The notes beneath the pieces are model-generated. The model was not told the DNA's origin. It searched no databases and was given only the letters and a program-made list of their open reading frames with translations. Positions 29,558-39,407 of a DNA stretch of 64,000 nucleotides are shown here, in pieces (the stretch's first letter is position 1; every line of letters starts with the position of its first letter). The translations under genes were made by a program, and so were the position numbers. The DNA is from Rhodobacteraceae bacterium HLUCCO07 (GTDB lineage Bacteria; Pseudomonadota; Alphaproteobacteria; Rhodobacterales; Rhodobacteraceae). The DNA is taken from positions 1-64,000 of the forward strand of contig LJSU01000025.1 of the NCBI GenBank assembly GCA_001314705.1, read 5' to 3'.

Positions 29558-31690
29558 TCAGTCCGCGGCTTCCTCTTTCGTGATTTCTTCGCCGGTCTCC
29601 TGGTCGACGACTTTCATCGACAGGCGCACCTTGCCGCGATCATCAAAGCCCAGCAGCTTGACCCAGACTTCCTGACCTTCCTTGAGAACATCCGACGGAT
29701 GGTTCAGGCGGCGGTTCTCGATCTGGCTGACATGGACCAGCCCGTCACGCTTACCAAAGAAGTTCACGAATGCGCCGAAATCGACGATCTTGACCACCGT
29801 GCCCTTGTAGATGCCGCCCTCTTCGGGCTCGGCCACGATCGAATGGATCATGTCATAGGCTTTCTTGATGGCGTCCCCGTTGGGTGACGCGATCTTGATG
29901 ATGCCTTCGTCATTGATATCGACCTTGGCACCCGAGACCTCGACGATCTCGCGGATCACCTTGCCGCCCGAACCGATCACTTCGCGGATCTTGTCGGTCG
30001 GAATCTGCATGGTTTCGATGCGTGGTGCGTGGATGCTGAACTCGCCGACATCCGAAAGCGCCTTGTTCATCTCGCCCAGGATGTGCAACCGCCCATCCTT
30101 GGCCTGTGCCAGCGCCTTCTCCATGATCTCGGGCGTGATGCCTGCGACCTTGATGTCCATCTGGAGGCTGGTGATGCCGTCTTCGGTCCCGGCCACCTTG
30201 AAATCCATGTCGCCGAGATGATCCTCGTCGCCAAGAATGTCGGTCAGGATGGCATAGGAGCCGTCCTCTTCCAGAACCAGACCCATCGCCACACCGGCCA
30301 CCGGCGCCTTGAGCGGCACACCGGCATCCATCATCGACAGCGACCCGCCACAGACGGTGGCCATCGAGCTTGAGCCGTTCGACTCGGTGATCTCTGACAC
30401 GAGGCGCAGGGTATAGGGAAAGTCCGTCGGCGCCGGCAGAACAGCCTGAAGCGCACGCCATGCCAGTTTTCCGTGACCGATCTCGCGGCGGCCCGGAGGG
30501 CCAACGCGCCCCGCTTCACCCACCGAATAGGGCGGGAAGTTGTAATGCAGCAGGAAATTCGAGCGGAAATTCCCGGTCAGCGCGTCAATGAACTGCTCGT
30601 CATCGCCGGTGCCCAGCGTGGTGACGACCAGGCCTTGGGTTTCACCCCGGGTAAAGAGCGCCGAGCCGTGCGTCCGCGGCAGGAAGCCGGTTTCACAGAC
30701 GATCGGGCGCACCTGGTCCAGCGGGCGACCGTCGATCCGCTTGCCGTCTTTCACGACATTGCCGCGCAGGACAACGGATTCTAGCTTCTTGAGCGCCGCG
30801 CCAAGGTTCGGATCTTCAAGCTGCTCTTCGCTCAGCCCCGCCTTGATCGCTTCCTTGGCGGCCGAAACGGCGGCGGTGCGCTCCTGCTTGTCGAGGATCG
30901 CATAGGCGTCGCGCATCTGCGTCTCGCCCGCGGCCTTCACCACCTCGTAAAGCTCCGAGTAATCCGGCGGCTGGAAGTCGAACGGTTCCTTCGCGGCATC
31001 TTCGGCCAGGTCGATGATCAGGTCGATCACCGGCTGGATCTGCTCGTGCGCGAAACTCACCGCGCCCAGCATTTCGCTCTCGGACAGCTCGTAGGCTTCC
31101 GACTCGACCATCATGACCGCGTCCTTGGTGCCAGCGACCACGAGGTCAAGCCGTTGGTCGGGCTTGTTGCGCAGATCGTGCATGTCCTCGACATCGGGGT
31201 TGAGGATGTAGTCGCCATCGACATACCCGACACGGCAGGCCGCGATCGGCCCCATGAAGGGCACGCCCGAAATCGTCAGCGCAGCACTTGTCGCGATCAT
31301 CGCCACCATGTCCGGGTCGTTGACCAGATCATGGCTCAGCACCGTGCACATGACCAGGGTCTCATGCTTGAAACCCGGCACAAAGAGCGGCCGGATCGGC
31401 CGGTCGATCAGCCGCGCGGTCAGGGTCTCTTTCTCGCTGGGGCGTGCCTCACGCTTGAAGAACCCGCCCGGCACCTTGCCCGCGGCATAGTATTTTTCCT
31501 GGTAGTGAACCGTCAGCGGAAAGAAATCCAATCCGGGTTTGGGCTCCTTGGCAAAGGTCACGTTGGCCATGACGCTGGTTTCGCCCAGCGTTGCAATCAC
31601 CGAACCATCTGCCTGACGGGCAACCTTGCCCGTTTCCAGTGTGAGCGTCTCATCGCCCCACTGCATGCTTTTCGTCGTAATATTGAACAT
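29558..31690 (-). CDS. pnp: polynucleotide phosphorylase
   Basis: PNPase degrades RNA 3' to 5' by phosphorolysis and is part of the RNA degradosome. The 710-residue product has two RNase PH domains (first beginning [19 protein letters not shown]; second with [17 protein letters not shown]), then a KH domain with [12 protein letters not shown] and an S1 domain ([26 protein letters not shown], in parts) near the C-terminus. Two adjacent ATG codons at 31693 and 31690; AGGA spacing favours 31690. In many bacteria rpsO precedes pnp; here the upstream neighbour is pheT. Confidence 0.96.
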   Translation of the reverse strand: MFNITTKSMQWGDETLTLETGKVARQADGSVIATLGETSVMANVTFAKEPKPGLDFFPLTVHYQEKYYAAGKVPGGFFKREARPSEKETLTARLIDRPIRPLFVPGFKHETLVMCTVLSHDLVNDPDMVAMIATSAALTISGVPFMGPIAACRVGYVDGDYILNPDVEDMHDLRNKPDQRLDLVVAGTKDAVMMVESEAYELSESEMLGAVSFAHEQIQPVIDLIIDLAEDAAKEPFDFQPPDYSELYEVVKAAGETQMRDAYAILDKQERTAAVSAAKEAIKAGLSEEQLEDPNLGAALKKLESVVLRGNVVKDGKRIDGRPLDQVRPIVCETGFLPRTHGSALFTRGETQGLVVTTLGTGDDEQFIDALTGNFRSNFLLHYNFPPYSVGEAGRVGPPGRREIGHGKLAWRALQAVLPAPTDFPYTLRLVSEITESNGSSSMATVCGGSLSMMDAGVPLKAPVAGVAMGLVLEEDGSYAILTDILGDEDHLGDMDFKVAGTEDGITSLQMDIKVAGITPEIMEKALAQAKDGRLHILGEMNKALSDVGEFSIHAPRIETMQIPTDKIREVIGSGGKVIREIVEVSGAKVDINDEGIIKIASPNGDAIKKAYDMIHSIVAEPEEGGIYKGTVVKIVDFGAFVNFFGKRDGLVHVSQIENRRLNHPSDVLKEGQEVWVKLLGFDDRGKVRLSMKVVDQETGEEITKEEAAD

Positions 31691-32093
31691 CATCGTTTCC
31701 TGTCTGGAGGCACTCCCGGGCGTATCCCGGGTCCTCCGTTTCCAATGGCGGCCCCATTGCCGCCGACCTCTTCATCATCCCATGCGCCGAGGCCAGAGCG
31801 TCACGTCTCAGATGGGGCGCATTTACAGGATCATGGTCGATTTGAAAAGGCGGATGTTGGCGCGTTCCCAACTTGCCGCCACAGGCGCGAACGCCGGTAC
31901 CTGTCACATTCGGCTTCCGGATGGCGCAATGGCCAAAGGTTAACCTGCATGAAAGCCGTCATCGCAAACGCCCCGTTAACCCGTCGAATTCCCGAGATCC
32001 CGGCAGCCGGATGTCAGCCGGGAGTCATACGCGGATCACCCCCCCGATTCGGGCCGCGTTAACCATCGGCGGAATGCCGCGCGTGGTGGCGTC
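31691..32093. other. 403-base intergenic region between pheT and pnp
   Basis: No rpsO or other gene is found here. It contains one copy of the GTTAAC-bounded repeat (31975-32063) close to the pheT end. The other 290 bases up to pnp should hold the pnp promoter and leader; I see no clear -35/-10 pair. CACTCCCGGGCGTATCCCGGG-type short hairpins lie close to the pnp start around 31710-31730. Confidence 0.6.
31975..32063 (-). repeat. GTTAAC-bounded intergenic repeat, copy 1
   Basis: Read on the minus strand: GTTAAC (32063-32058), G7 tract followed by TGA (32045-32037), CCGGCTGACAT (32021-32011) continuing into CCGGCTGCCGGG, then GTTAAC (31980-31975). The same order of elements occurs at 46409-46502 and 53566-53675. 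It begins about 30 bases after the pheT stop and runs in the same direction as pheT. Confidence 0.75.
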
Positions 32094-34490
32094 TCAACCG
32101 CGCAAGACGCCGCCTGTGGCCTTGGAAACCTTTTCGATGATTTTCGCGCCGACCGCCTCGATTTCCTTCTCGGTCAGGGTCTTGGCCTGCGGTTGAATCC
32201 GCACGGTGATGGCCAGGGACTTCTTGCCCTCGCCAAGGCTCCCACCGATGAACTCGTCAAAGACGCGCACGTTCTCGATCAGAGCCTTGTCGGCCCCCAT
32301 CGCCGCGTTGACCAGCGCCTGCGCCTCGACTTCGGTGCCGACGACAAAGGCAAAATCACGCTCGACCGCTTGCAGATCGCTGGCCTCCAATGCAGGGCGC
32401 GTGGCATTCCGTTTGCGTGGTGCGGGCACCTCGTCGGGCCAGATGGTAAAGCCCACGGCCGGGCCTCTGACATCCAGTTCTTTCAGCACTTTGGGATGAA
32501 TTTCACCAAATATTCCAAGCACTTTCTTGGGGCCGAGGCAGATTTTCCCGTGCCGCCCGGGGTGCCACCATGCCGGGCCGTCGCGCAGGATCTGCACCTT
32601 TGCGGGCGCGCCGATCGCGGCCAGCACCGCCTCGGCATCGGCCTTGGCGTCGTAGAGATCGACCATCCGCGACGCGCCATGCACGTCCTTGGGGCCGGTC
32701 CGTCCGACCAACAGGCCAGACACCTGCAAACGTTGCTCTTCCGGCTCGCCGCCGTGGAAGGCCGGGCCGACCTCGAAGAGGGCCAGATCATGAAACCCCC
32801 GCGCCTGGTTGCGGGCCGCGGCCTGCAACAGGTCGGGCAGCAGGTCGGGCCGCATATGGCTCATTTCCGACGAGATCGGGTTGTCGAGCATGGTTGCATC
32901 CGTGCCCCCGCCGAACAGCGCCGCAGACGCCCGGTCGATGAAGGAATAGGTCACGCATTCGTTGTAGCCTAGCGATGCACAAACCCGCCGCGCCGCCTGT
33001 TCGCGCCGCTGATGCAGCGACAAAACCGGTTTCGGCACACCGACCTGCGTTCGGCGCATTGGGATTCCCTTAAGCTTCGTTAACGAAGCAATGCGTGCGA
33101 CCTCCTCCACGAGGTCCGGCTCGCCCATCACATCGGGCCGCCAACTCGGCACATGCGCCATGTTGCCCTCGAGCCGGAAGCCCAGCTTGGTCAGGGTCTG
33201 GCGCTGCTCGCTCTCGGGAATGTCCATGCCCACAAGGCTGATCACCCGCGCCGGGTCAAGCCTGTAGGCCCGGCTCACATCCGGCACCTCGCCCGCGACG
33301 ACCACCTCCGACGGCGTGCCGCCGCACAGCTCGATGATCATCTGCGTGGCCAACTCGATCGCGGGCATGTTGAACGCCGGGTCGATGCCGCGCTCGTTGC
33401 GATAGCGCGCATCGGAGTTGATCTTGAGCGCACGGCCCGCATAGGCCACCTGCACATGATCCCACACCGCTGCTTCAAGGAAAACATCGGTGGTTTCCAT
33501 GGTGCAACCGGTTTCCAGCCCGCCCATGATTCCGGCAATGGATTCAACGCCTTGATCGTCGGCGATCACGATCTGCCCGTCGGAAAGCGTGTATTCCTTC
33601 TCGTCCAGCGCCACCAGCTTCTCGCCATCCTTCGCCCGCCGGATGCGCAAATCGCCCTGCACCTTGGCGGCGTCGAACACGTGCAACGGGCGGTTCTGGT
33701 CGAAGGTGAAGAAGTTGGTCACGTCCACCAGCTTCGAAATCGGGCGTAGCCCGATCGCGCGCAGCCGGTCCTGCAACCATTGCGGGCTCGGCCCATTCTC
33801 GACCCCCCGGATCAGGCGCCCGGCAAACACGTGACAGCCATCGCGCGTGTCCTCGTCGATGGTCACGTTGATCGGGCTGGGGAATTCCCCCGCGATTTCA
33901 ACGTGCTGCTCAGGCTTCAGCGTGCCCAGCCCCCGCGCCGCGAGGTCGCGCGCGATCCCCCGCACGCCCAGCGCATCGGGCCGGTTCGGCGTGATCGCGA
34001 TCTCGATCACCGGGTCGACCTTGGCCGGGTCATTCGCCGCCAGCCAGTCGATGAAGCGCTCGCCCACCTCGCCGCTGGGCAGTTCGATGATGCCGTCATG
34101 CTCTTCGGAAAGCTCCATCTCGCGCTCGGAGCACATCATCCCGTGGCTTTCCACGCCCCGGATCTTGCCCACGCTCAGCGTGGTGTCGATGCCGGGCACG
34201 TAATCACCCGGCTTGGCAATGACCGCGATGATCCCTTCGCGCGCATTGGGCGCACCGCAAACGATCTGCTTCACGCCCTCGTCGGTTTCCACCTGGCACA
34301 GGCGCAGCCGGTCCGCATCGGGGTGCTGCTCGGCCGATATGACCTTGCCCAGCGTGAAATTCTTCAGCTTGTCCAGCGGGTTGCTGATCTCTTCGACCTC
34401 AAGCCCGAGATCGGTCAGCGCCTCGGCGATCTCGTCGACCGACGCGGTGGTGTCGAGATGGTCCTTGAGCCAGGAGAGGGTGAATTTCAT
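32094..34490 (-). CDS. pheT: phenylalanine--tRNA ligase beta subunit
   Basis: PheT pairs with PheS to charge tRNA-Phe. The 798-residue product has the N-terminal tRNA-binding (EMAP-like) domain with SAEQHPDADRLRLCQV, the B3/B4 editing domain, the B5 domain and the C-terminal ferredoxin-like anticodon-binding domain (DFAFVVGTEVEAQALV and following), in the usual order and near the usual length of about 800. The start codon overlaps the stop of the AT-rich gene upstream by 4 bases. CAGGAGAGG in the opposite reading is not relevant; the ribosome site GAGAGAAAAC on the minus strand is weak. Confidence 0.95.
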   Translation of the reverse strand: MKFTLSWLKDHLDTTASVDEIAEALTDLGLEVEEISNPLDKLKNFTLGKVISAEQHPDADRLRLCQVETDEGVKQIVCGAPNAREGIIAVIAKPGDYVPGIDTTLSVGKIRGVESHGMMCSEREMELSEEHDGIIELPSGEVGERFIDWLAANDPAKVDPVIEIAITPNRPDALGVRGIARDLAARGLGTLKPEQHVEIAGEFPSPINVTIDEDTRDGCHVFAGRLIRGVENGPSPQWLQDRLRAIGLRPISKLVDVTNFFTFDQNRPLHVFDAAKVQGDLRIRRAKDGEKLVALDEKEYTLSDGQIVIADDQGVESIAGIMGGLETGCTMETTDVFLEAAVWDHVQVAYAGRALKINSDARYRNERGIDPAFNMPAIELATQMIIELCGGTPSEVVVAGEVPDVSRAYRLDPARVISLVGMDIPESEQRQTLTKLGFRLEGNMAHVPSWRPDVMGEPDLVEEVARIASLTKLKGIPMRRTQVGVPKPVLSLHQRREQAARRVCASLGYNECVTYSFIDRASAALFGGGTDATMLDNPISSEMSHMRPDLLPDLLQAAARNQARGFHDLALFEVGPAFHGGEPEEQRLQVSGLLVGRTGPKDVHGASRMVDLYDAKADAEAVLAAIGAPAKVQILRDGPAWWHPGRHGKICLGPKKVLGIFGEIHPKVLKELDVRGPAVGFTIWPDEVPAPRKRNATRPALEASDLQAVERDFAFVVGTEVEAQALVNAAMGADKALIENVRVFDEFIGGSLGEGKKSLAITVRIQPQAKTLTEKEIEAVGAKIIEKVSKATGGVLRG

Positions 34491-35023
34491 TTGTTTTCTC
34501 TCTGCGCGGTTGCATTTTTCGAGCGAGAATTGGTGACCATTGACAACAAATCGTTGGTCGCGGCGAACCGAAAACGCTTCCTCTTCAAAAACTTGAAAGA
34601 CCGAACAGTATCAGTGAGTTCCAACCTCATCTCCTCTGCTAATGCGTCTTCGAGCTCCAAAATATCCGCTATTTGTTCTCTCGGAGAAAGCCCGGGCTTA
34701 ACTCCTTCGCTACCTTTTTCTTTCAATCTATTCATTAAGGCTCGAAAGGCAGCATATACTCCAGGGGCTTCATAGAGTTTAAGAAGCTCAAGAAGACCTT
34801 CTGCTTCTACCCAATTCTCGCCCCAGACAAATGAAATATCATCCATCTTACCATCAATTAGGTCTCTGAAAAGCAACCTCGACCGGCGCAGGACTTTGCC
34901 AAATAGCTCTCTCTTCTCTTTCTGCAAGTGAAACTTGTATTCTAATGACCTCTGCCAACCGTAGATAACAGTTGATACAATTAGACCAACAATAGCCGCA
35001 GAAGAAATCCATGTCCAACTCAC
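34487..35023 (-). CDS. AT-rich single-TM protein inserted between pheS and pheT
   Basis: A 178-residue protein I do not recognise. One membrane segment at residues about 3-24 ([20 protein letters not shown]) is followed by a basic, helix-rich cytoplasmic-type region ([20 protein letters not shown]). Sampled 60-base lines are 38-47 percent GC against about 63 percent around it, with AT-ending codons (AGA, AAA, TTA, GAA). GTG 35023 overlaps the pheS stop (GTGA), and its TGA overlaps the pheT ATG (ATGA), so it is fitted exactly into the operon. The composition points to transfer from an AT-richer source. Function unknown. Confidence 0.75.
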   Translation of the reverse strand: MSWTWISSAAIVGLIVSTVIYGWQRSLEYKFHLQKEKRELFGKVLRRSRLLFRDLIDGKMDDISFVWGENWVEAEGLLELLKLYEAPGVYAAFRALMNRLKEKGSEGVKPGLSPREQIADILELEDALAEEMRLELTDTVRSFKFLKRKRFRFAATNDLLSMVTNSRSKNATAQRENK

Positions 35024-36093
35024 CGACTCAACCCCCCGTGCAGCGTCGGCACATCGAGGCTTGCGAACCCATAGTGGCGCAGCCAGCGCAGGTCGGAATC
35101 AAAGAACGCCCGCAGGTCGGGGATGCCGTATTTCAGCATTGCGATCCGGTCGATCCCCATACCGAAGGCAAAGCCCTGGTACACCTCGGGATTGATCCCC
35201 CCGGCCCTGAGCACGTTGGGATGCACCATACCGCTGCCGAGGATTTCGAGCCAGTCATCGCCCTCGCCCACCTTCAATTGCCCGCCTTCCCAACTGCACC
35301 GGATATCAACCTCGGCGCTCGGCTCGGTGAAGGGGAAATGCGAGGCGCGAAAGCGCAGTTCCACGTCATCGACCTCGAAAAAGGCTTTCACGAATTCTTC
35401 CAGTGTCCACTTGAGGTTGGCCATGGAAATATCGGTGTCCAGCGCCAACCCCTCGACCTGGTGGAACATCGGCGTGTGGGTCTGGTCATAGTCGGCGCGA
35501 TAGACGCGCCCCGGGCAGATCACCCGGATTGGCGCGCCCTGCAATTCCATCGAGCGGATCTGCACCGGGCTGGTATGGGTGCGCAGCACATGCGGCGGGC
35601 GTTCGTCGCCTTCTGCACGGTGCATGTAGAACGTGTCCATCTCGGCCCGTGCCGGGTGGTGGCCGGGAATGTTGAGCGCGTCGAAATTGTGCCAATCGCT
35701 TTCCACCTGCGGCCCCTCGGCCACGGCGAAACCCATGTCGGCAAAGATCGCCGTGACCTCTTCGGTCACTTGGCTGATCGGGTGGATCGTGCCCGCCCGG
35801 CGGGTGCGCCCGGGTAGCGTCACGTCAAGCCACTCACCGCGCAGACGCTCATCCAGTGCAGCATCTGCCAGCGCCTCGCGCTTGGCGGAAAGCGCCGAAT
35901 TTATCTCGTCTTTCAGGGCGTTGAGCTTTGGCCCCATCACCTGCCGCTCGTCCGGGGTCATCTTGCCCAACTCGCGCATTTTCAGGCTGATTTCGCCCTT
36001 CTTGCCCACCGCCTGCACCCGCAGATCCTCAAGCGTGGACTCGTCGTCCGCTTCGGTGATCAGCTTGATATACTTGTCTCTCAGATCGTCCAT
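35020..36093 (-). CDS. pheS: phenylalanine--tRNA ligase alpha subunit
   Basis: The 357-residue class II synthetase subunit. It has an N-terminal coiled coil (residues about 1-85, [17 protein letters not shown] start) and the catalytic domain with motif 2 ([34 protein letters not shown] in parts) and motif 3 ([16 protein letters not shown]). GGAGGG precedes ATG 36093; the frame is open to 36195. A promoter-like pair lies just upstream. PheS is separated from PheT by an AT-rich gene, unlike the usual pheST order. Confidence 0.95.
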   Translation of the reverse strand: MDDLRDKYIKLITEADDESTLEDLRVQAVGKKGEISLKMRELGKMTPDERQVMGPKLNALKDEINSALSAKREALADAALDERLRGEWLDVTLPGRTRRAGTIHPISQVTEEVTAIFADMGFAVAEGPQVESDWHNFDALNIPGHHPARAEMDTFYMHRAEGDERPPHVLRTHTSPVQIRSMELQGAPIRVICPGRVYRADYDQTHTPMFHQVEGLALDTDISMANLKWTLEEFVKAFFEVDDVELRFRASHFPFTEPSAEVDIRCSWEGGQLKVGEGDDWLEILGSGMVHPNVLRAGGINPEVYQGFAFGMGIDRIAMLKYGIPDLRAFFDSDLRWLRHYGFASLDVPTLHGGLSR

Positions 36094-36119
36094 CCGACCC
36101 TCCGAATTCCGGTTGGCCC

Positions 36120-36148
36120 CTGCTAGCGAGTGCGCCCCCCGAATGCAA
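36120..36148 (-). promoter_or_regulatory. candidate promoter of pheS
   Basis: On the minus strand TTGCAT (36148-36143), 17-base spacer, TAGCAG (36125-36120), 26 bases before the pheS start. Good spacing, moderate -10 match. Confidence 0.45.
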
Positions 36149-36230
36149 GCGCGCGCCCCTTGCATGCAAAGCGATTGATGCGCATCAGAGACCATGAGAC
36201 AACGACGATGTATTGAAGAGGACGGGCCAA

Positions 36231-37430
36231 GTGCACAGGACAGCCCCCGCGATGACGGATGATCCCGCGAAGCCTTGGCTGGTTCTGGCGGGTCTCGCCC
36301 TTGGTGTCACTGTAACGAACGGGTTCGCGCGCTTTGCCTATGGCCTTCTTTTGCCTGCGATGAAATCCGAGCTTGACTGGAGCTACGCGCAGGCAGGCTG
36401 GCTCAACACTGCGAATGCGCTGGGTTACGTGGTGGGGGCGATCCTGACCATGATCCTGATCCGGCAGGTGCGGCCCACGCATCTCTTTGCCTTCGGTCTT
36501 GTCACGACCACGTTGGCGCTTCTGGTGACCGGGCTTGTCACAGCACTCTGGTGGCAGACACTGTGGCGCGTGCTGGCCGGTGTCTTTGGTGCGATGTCCT
36601 TCTCGACCGCGGGTACACTTGCTGCACAGCTTTTTCAGCGTGACCCAAGGCGTAACGCGCTGGCGATCGCGATCCTCTTCGGGTCGGGCGGCGGGCTCGG
36701 TATCGTTCTGTCAGGGGCGGCCCTGCCGATCCTTCTGGGCCAGCAGGGCTATGGCGCGTGGCCATGGGGTTGGGTGCTGATCGGCGGGACAAGCCTTCTT
36801 TTCCTGCCGCTGGGCCTTTGGTCGGCCACGCGCCTTCATGCACCGCGCAAGAGCGAGATCATAGCGATCCCCTTGCCTTTCCGGCGCATGCTCGGGGAGC
36901 TGGTCGGCTATGCCGCCTTTGGCATGGGCTATATCGTCTATCTCACCTTCCTGTCGGCCTGGCTGACCGAGCAGGATGCGACGCCGCTGTTAATCGCAAC
37001 GATCTGGGTCATACTGGGCGGCTGCATCTTCGTTTCACCCATCCTCTGGCGGCCGGTTCTCGCGCGCTATGCCTCGGGGCGCCCTCTCGCCATGATCCTG
37101 GCCGGCATCGCGCTTGGCTCGGCCCTGCCGGTGATAATGCCCGGGCCCGCGGCGCCGGTGATCTCGGCCATCATTTTCGGGCTGTGCGTTTTCATGCCGC
37201 CAGGTGCGGTGACGAGTTTCGCGCGCCAGAACCTGCCGCCCGAAAGCTGGGGCGCGGCGATCGGTTTCTTCACAGTGGTCTTTGCCATCGCACAGACCAT
37301 CGGCCCCTATGCGGCGGGGGTGATCGGCGATCTTGCGGGTGATATCGGGTTCAGCCTATTGGTTGCTGCGGGCATTCTCATGTCGGGCGCGCTGCTGGCG
37401 CTCACGCAACGCTCGTTGGGTCACGACTGA
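36231..37430 (+). CDS. MFS transporter, YbfB/YjiJ-like
   Basis: A membrane protein of about 400 residues with twelve hydrophobic segments in two bundles of six, of the YbfB/YjiJ (MFS_4) family. The first segment reads [22 protein letters not shown], in parts, with the family-typical GFARFAYG. Substrate unknown. GTG 36231 has GAGGA 8 bases before it; ATG 36252 is the alternative and has only a distant site. The gene is divergent from pheS and overlaps the convergent dehydrogenase gene by 10 bases. Confidence 0.82.
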   Translation: MHRTAPAMTDDPAKPWLVLAGLALGVTVTNGFARFAYGLLLPAMKSELDWSYAQAGWLNTANALGYVVGAILTMILIRQVRPTHLFAFGLVTTTLALLVTGLVTALWWQTLWRVLAGVFGAMSFSTAGTLAAQLFQRDPRRNALAIAILFGSGGGLGIVLSGAALPILLGQQGYGAWPWGWVLIGGTSLLFLPLGLWSATRLHAPRKSEIIAIPLPFRRMLGELVGYAAFGMGYIVYLTFLSAWLTEQDATPLLIATIWVILGGCIFVSPILWRPVLARYASGRPLAMILAGIALGSALPVIMPGPAAPVISAIIFGLCVFMPPGAVTSFARQNLPPESWGAAIGFFTVVFAIAQTIGPYAAGVIGDLAGDIGFSLLVAAGILMSGALLALTQRSLGHD

Positions 37431-38368
37431 CCATCGCCACTGTCAATCCGCCGCTTGAGTTCCAGCAGCCCGATCAACCCCGCATCACGCCGCGCCACCG
37501 GATCGACATCGCCCAACCCGGCAACAAGATCATTCACCCCCTCGATCAGCGTGTTGATCGTTTCGGGGTCGAGTTCCGGCTCACCCAAATCGGCCCAGCG
37601 CGCGGCCTGGGTCGGACCCAGATGCTCCATGTAGTGCCGGAAGCCGCCTGCGCCGCCGCCAAGGTGGTAGGTCAAATAGGGGCCCATCAAGGCCCAGCGC
37701 AGCCCCGGCCCGTTCATCACTGCGCGGTCCACATCCTCGGCACTGGCAATGCCTTCAGCGACGATATGAACCGCCTCGCGGAAGAGAGCAGAGGACAGCC
37801 GGTTCGCCACATGCCCCACCACGTCGCGCTTCAATTCAACCACTTCGCGCCCGATGCTTTCATAGAACGCCCGCGCCGCACCCATTGCCTCCGCCTCGGT
37901 CTGCCGCCCCGGCACCAGTTCGACCAGCGGCACCAGATGCGGCGGGTTGAAGGGATGCGCCACCACGATCCGTTCGGGGTTGTGCGCGCCTTGCTGAATA
38001 TCGCTGGCCAGAAGCGACGAAGTGGACGAGGCGATCACCGTATCCGCCCGCGCGCCAGCCTCGATGCGCGATATGATCTCGCGTTTGACCTCAAGCCGGT
38101 CCGGTCCGCATTCCTGAATGAAATCCGCGTCTTCGCAGGCCCGGGCCGTATCGGAGGCAAAGCACAACCGGTCAAGCGGCAGATCGCCACGCGCCGTGCC
38201 CAGCGCCACGAGATCGGGCCAGGCCCGCCTGACCTCATCCGTTACCCGCGCCTCGAAACCTTCGGCCACGTCCTGCACCGTCACCTGAACGCCATGGGCC
38301 AGGAACAGCGCAGCCCAGCTTGCCCCGATCAGCCCACCACCGACAATCGTGATCGCCTCGATTTGCAT
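37421..38368 (-). CDS. 3-hydroxyacyl-CoA dehydrogenase-family (L-gulonate/carnitine dehydrogenase-like)
   Basis: A 315-residue NAD-dependent dehydrogenase of the 3-hydroxyacyl-CoA dehydrogenase superfamily, stand-alone form. The Rossmann start IVGGGLIGASWAALF (residues 8-22), the QECGPDRLEVK segment, SSTSSLLASDI and HPFNPPHLVPLVELVPG identify the lambda-crystallin/L-gulonate 3-dehydrogenase or carnitine 3-dehydrogenase branch rather than fatty-acid FadB. The substrate cannot be settled. It lies between the MFS gene and the rplT terminator and has its own start after that terminator region on the minus strand. Confidence 0.82.
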   Translation of the reverse strand: MQIEAITIVGGGLIGASWAALFLAHGVQVTVQDVAEGFEARVTDEVRRAWPDLVALGTARGDLPLDRLCFASDTARACEDADFIQECGPDRLEVKREIISRIEAGARADTVIASSTSSLLASDIQQGAHNPERIVVAHPFNPPHLVPLVELVPGRQTEAEAMGAARAFYESIGREVVELKRDVVGHVANRLSSALFREAVHIVAEGIASAEDVDRAVMNGPGLRWALMGPYLTYHLGGGAGGFRHYMEHLGPTQAARWADLGEPELDPETINTLIEGVNDLVAGLGDVDPVARRDAGLIGLLELKRRIDSGDGQS

Positions 38369-38384
38369 GGCATCCTCCTGACAT

Positions 38385-38421
38385 GAAAAAACCCCGCGCT
38401 CGGAGACCGAACCGGGGTTTT
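38385..38421 (-). terminator. intrinsic terminator of rpmI-rplT
   Basis: On the minus strand AAAACCCCGG pairs with the later CGGGGTTTT over a loop of about 15-17 bases, with six Ts following (38390-38385). It is 22 bases after the rplT stop. Confidence 0.8.
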
Positions 38422-38442
38422 CCTGAACTCTTGCGACCAGCC

Positions 38443-38805
38443 TTACGCCAGTGCAGCCTTCGCCTGATTGACGATGGCACCAAATGCGTCGGGCTCATGC
38501 ACGGCAAGATCGGCCAGAACCTTGCGGTCGACCTCGATACCCGACTTGGTCAGGCCGTTGATGAAGCGCGAATAGGTGAGGCTTTCGTCATGCAGGCGCA
38601 CCGCGGCATTGATCCGCTGAATCCAGAGCGCGCGGAAATTGCGCTTGCGGTTCTTGCGGTCGCGGGTCGCATACTGGTTGGCCTTGTCTACAGCCTGACG
38701 CGCCACCTTGAAGGTGTTCTTGCGGCGACCATAGTAACCCTTGGCCGCCTTGACGACCTTCTTGTGACGGGCGTGGGTGGTGGTTCCGCCCTTGACTCTC
38801 GACAT
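38443..38805 (-). CDS. rplT: 50S ribosomal protein L20
   Basis: The 120-residue product matches L20 throughout ([50 protein letters not shown]), a basic protein needed early in large-subunit assembly and a translational repressor of its own operon in several bacteria. It follows rpmI by 14 bases. Confidence 0.97.
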   Translation of the reverse strand: MSRVKGGTTTHARHKKVVKAAKGYYGRRKNTFKVARQAVDKANQYATRDRKNRKRNFRALWIQRINAAVRLHDESLTYSRFINGLTKSGIEVDRKVLADLAVHEPDAFGAIVNQAKAALA

Positions 38806-38819
38806 CTCTCAAACCCTCC

Positions 38820-39020
38820 TTAACGATCGTACGGCATCATGCCCTTGACGATCTTTTCGTCGGGGGCGCTGAGCGTAGTTGTGCCGCGGGCGTTGCGGAT
38901 GAATTTGTTGGTGCGCTTGATCATGCCGTGGCGTTTGCCAGCCTGGGCTGTCAGAACTCTGCCGGTGGCAGTGACCTTGAACCGCTTCTTGCAGCTCGAC
39001 TTGGTCTTCATCTTGGGCAT
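38820..39020 (-). CDS. rpmI: 50S ribosomal protein L35
   Basis: The 66-residue product [20 protein letters not shown] and following is L35 at its normal length. GGAGA precedes ATG 39020; the longer frame to 39125 covers the leader and promoter. rpmI-rplT is the conserved pair; infC, often the first gene, is not adjacent. Confidence 0.96.
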   Translation of the reverse strand: MPKMKTKSSCKKRFKVTATGRVLTAQAGKRHGMIKRTNKFIRNARGTTTLSAPDEKIVKGMMPYDR

Positions 39021-39096
39021 TTCCGTCTCCTTTTCGATCCGGTATTCACGCGACTCGGCATGCCACTCGGGCCGGCCACGCAGGTTGGAGAGGCGC

Positions 39097-39125
39097 CGTA
39101 TACGTTGGCACACCCCATTTGGCAA
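39097..39125 (-). promoter_or_regulatory. candidate sigma70-type promoter of rpmI-rplT
   Basis: On the minus strand TTGCCA (39125-39120), 17-base spacer, TATACG (39102-39097). Predicted leader of about 70 bases before rpmI, long enough for an L20-binding site, which I cannot confirm. Confidence 0.6.
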
Positions 39126-39143
39126 GGGGGGTATCGTCCGGAT

Positions 39144-39368
39144 TCAACCTAGAAGACGTGCGATGACCTTGACAATGACATCGGGAATCTCGTCAACCCG
39201 GTAGCCCCCGGGTTTCTGCGTCATCGCATAGGCAACAAGCCCGCCCGCCACGACCATGACGATGGCGGCAATCCTGGGGGCTCTGCGGTCGGACAGTGCG
39301 GACACCATGGCCGGAACGGAAAACACCCCGATAATCAGACCGATGGTCAATGCCAGATCGTAATCCAT
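39144..39368 (-). CDS. small two-TM membrane protein
   Basis: A 74-residue protein with two hydrophobic segments (residues about 5-24, LALTIGLIIGVFSVPAMVSA, and 33-50, IAAIVMVVAGGLVAYAM) separated by a basic turn (SDRRAPR), and a soluble tail. Family not recognised; such short proteins are often annotated as uncharacterised in Rhodobacteraceae next to pyk. It follows pyk by 39 bases on the same strand. Confidence 0.7.
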   Translation of the reverse strand: MDYDLALTIGLIIGVFSVPAMVSALSDRRAPRIAAIVMVVAGGLVAYAMTQKPGGYRVDEIPDVIVKVIARLLG

Positions 39369-39407
39369 GCCGAGAATCCTTGTGATGATCTGCCCGGTCG
39401 GATGAGC

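Noticed and set aside
31691-32093. Possible rpsO next to pnp
   Set aside because: No S15-like sequence in any frame of the gap.
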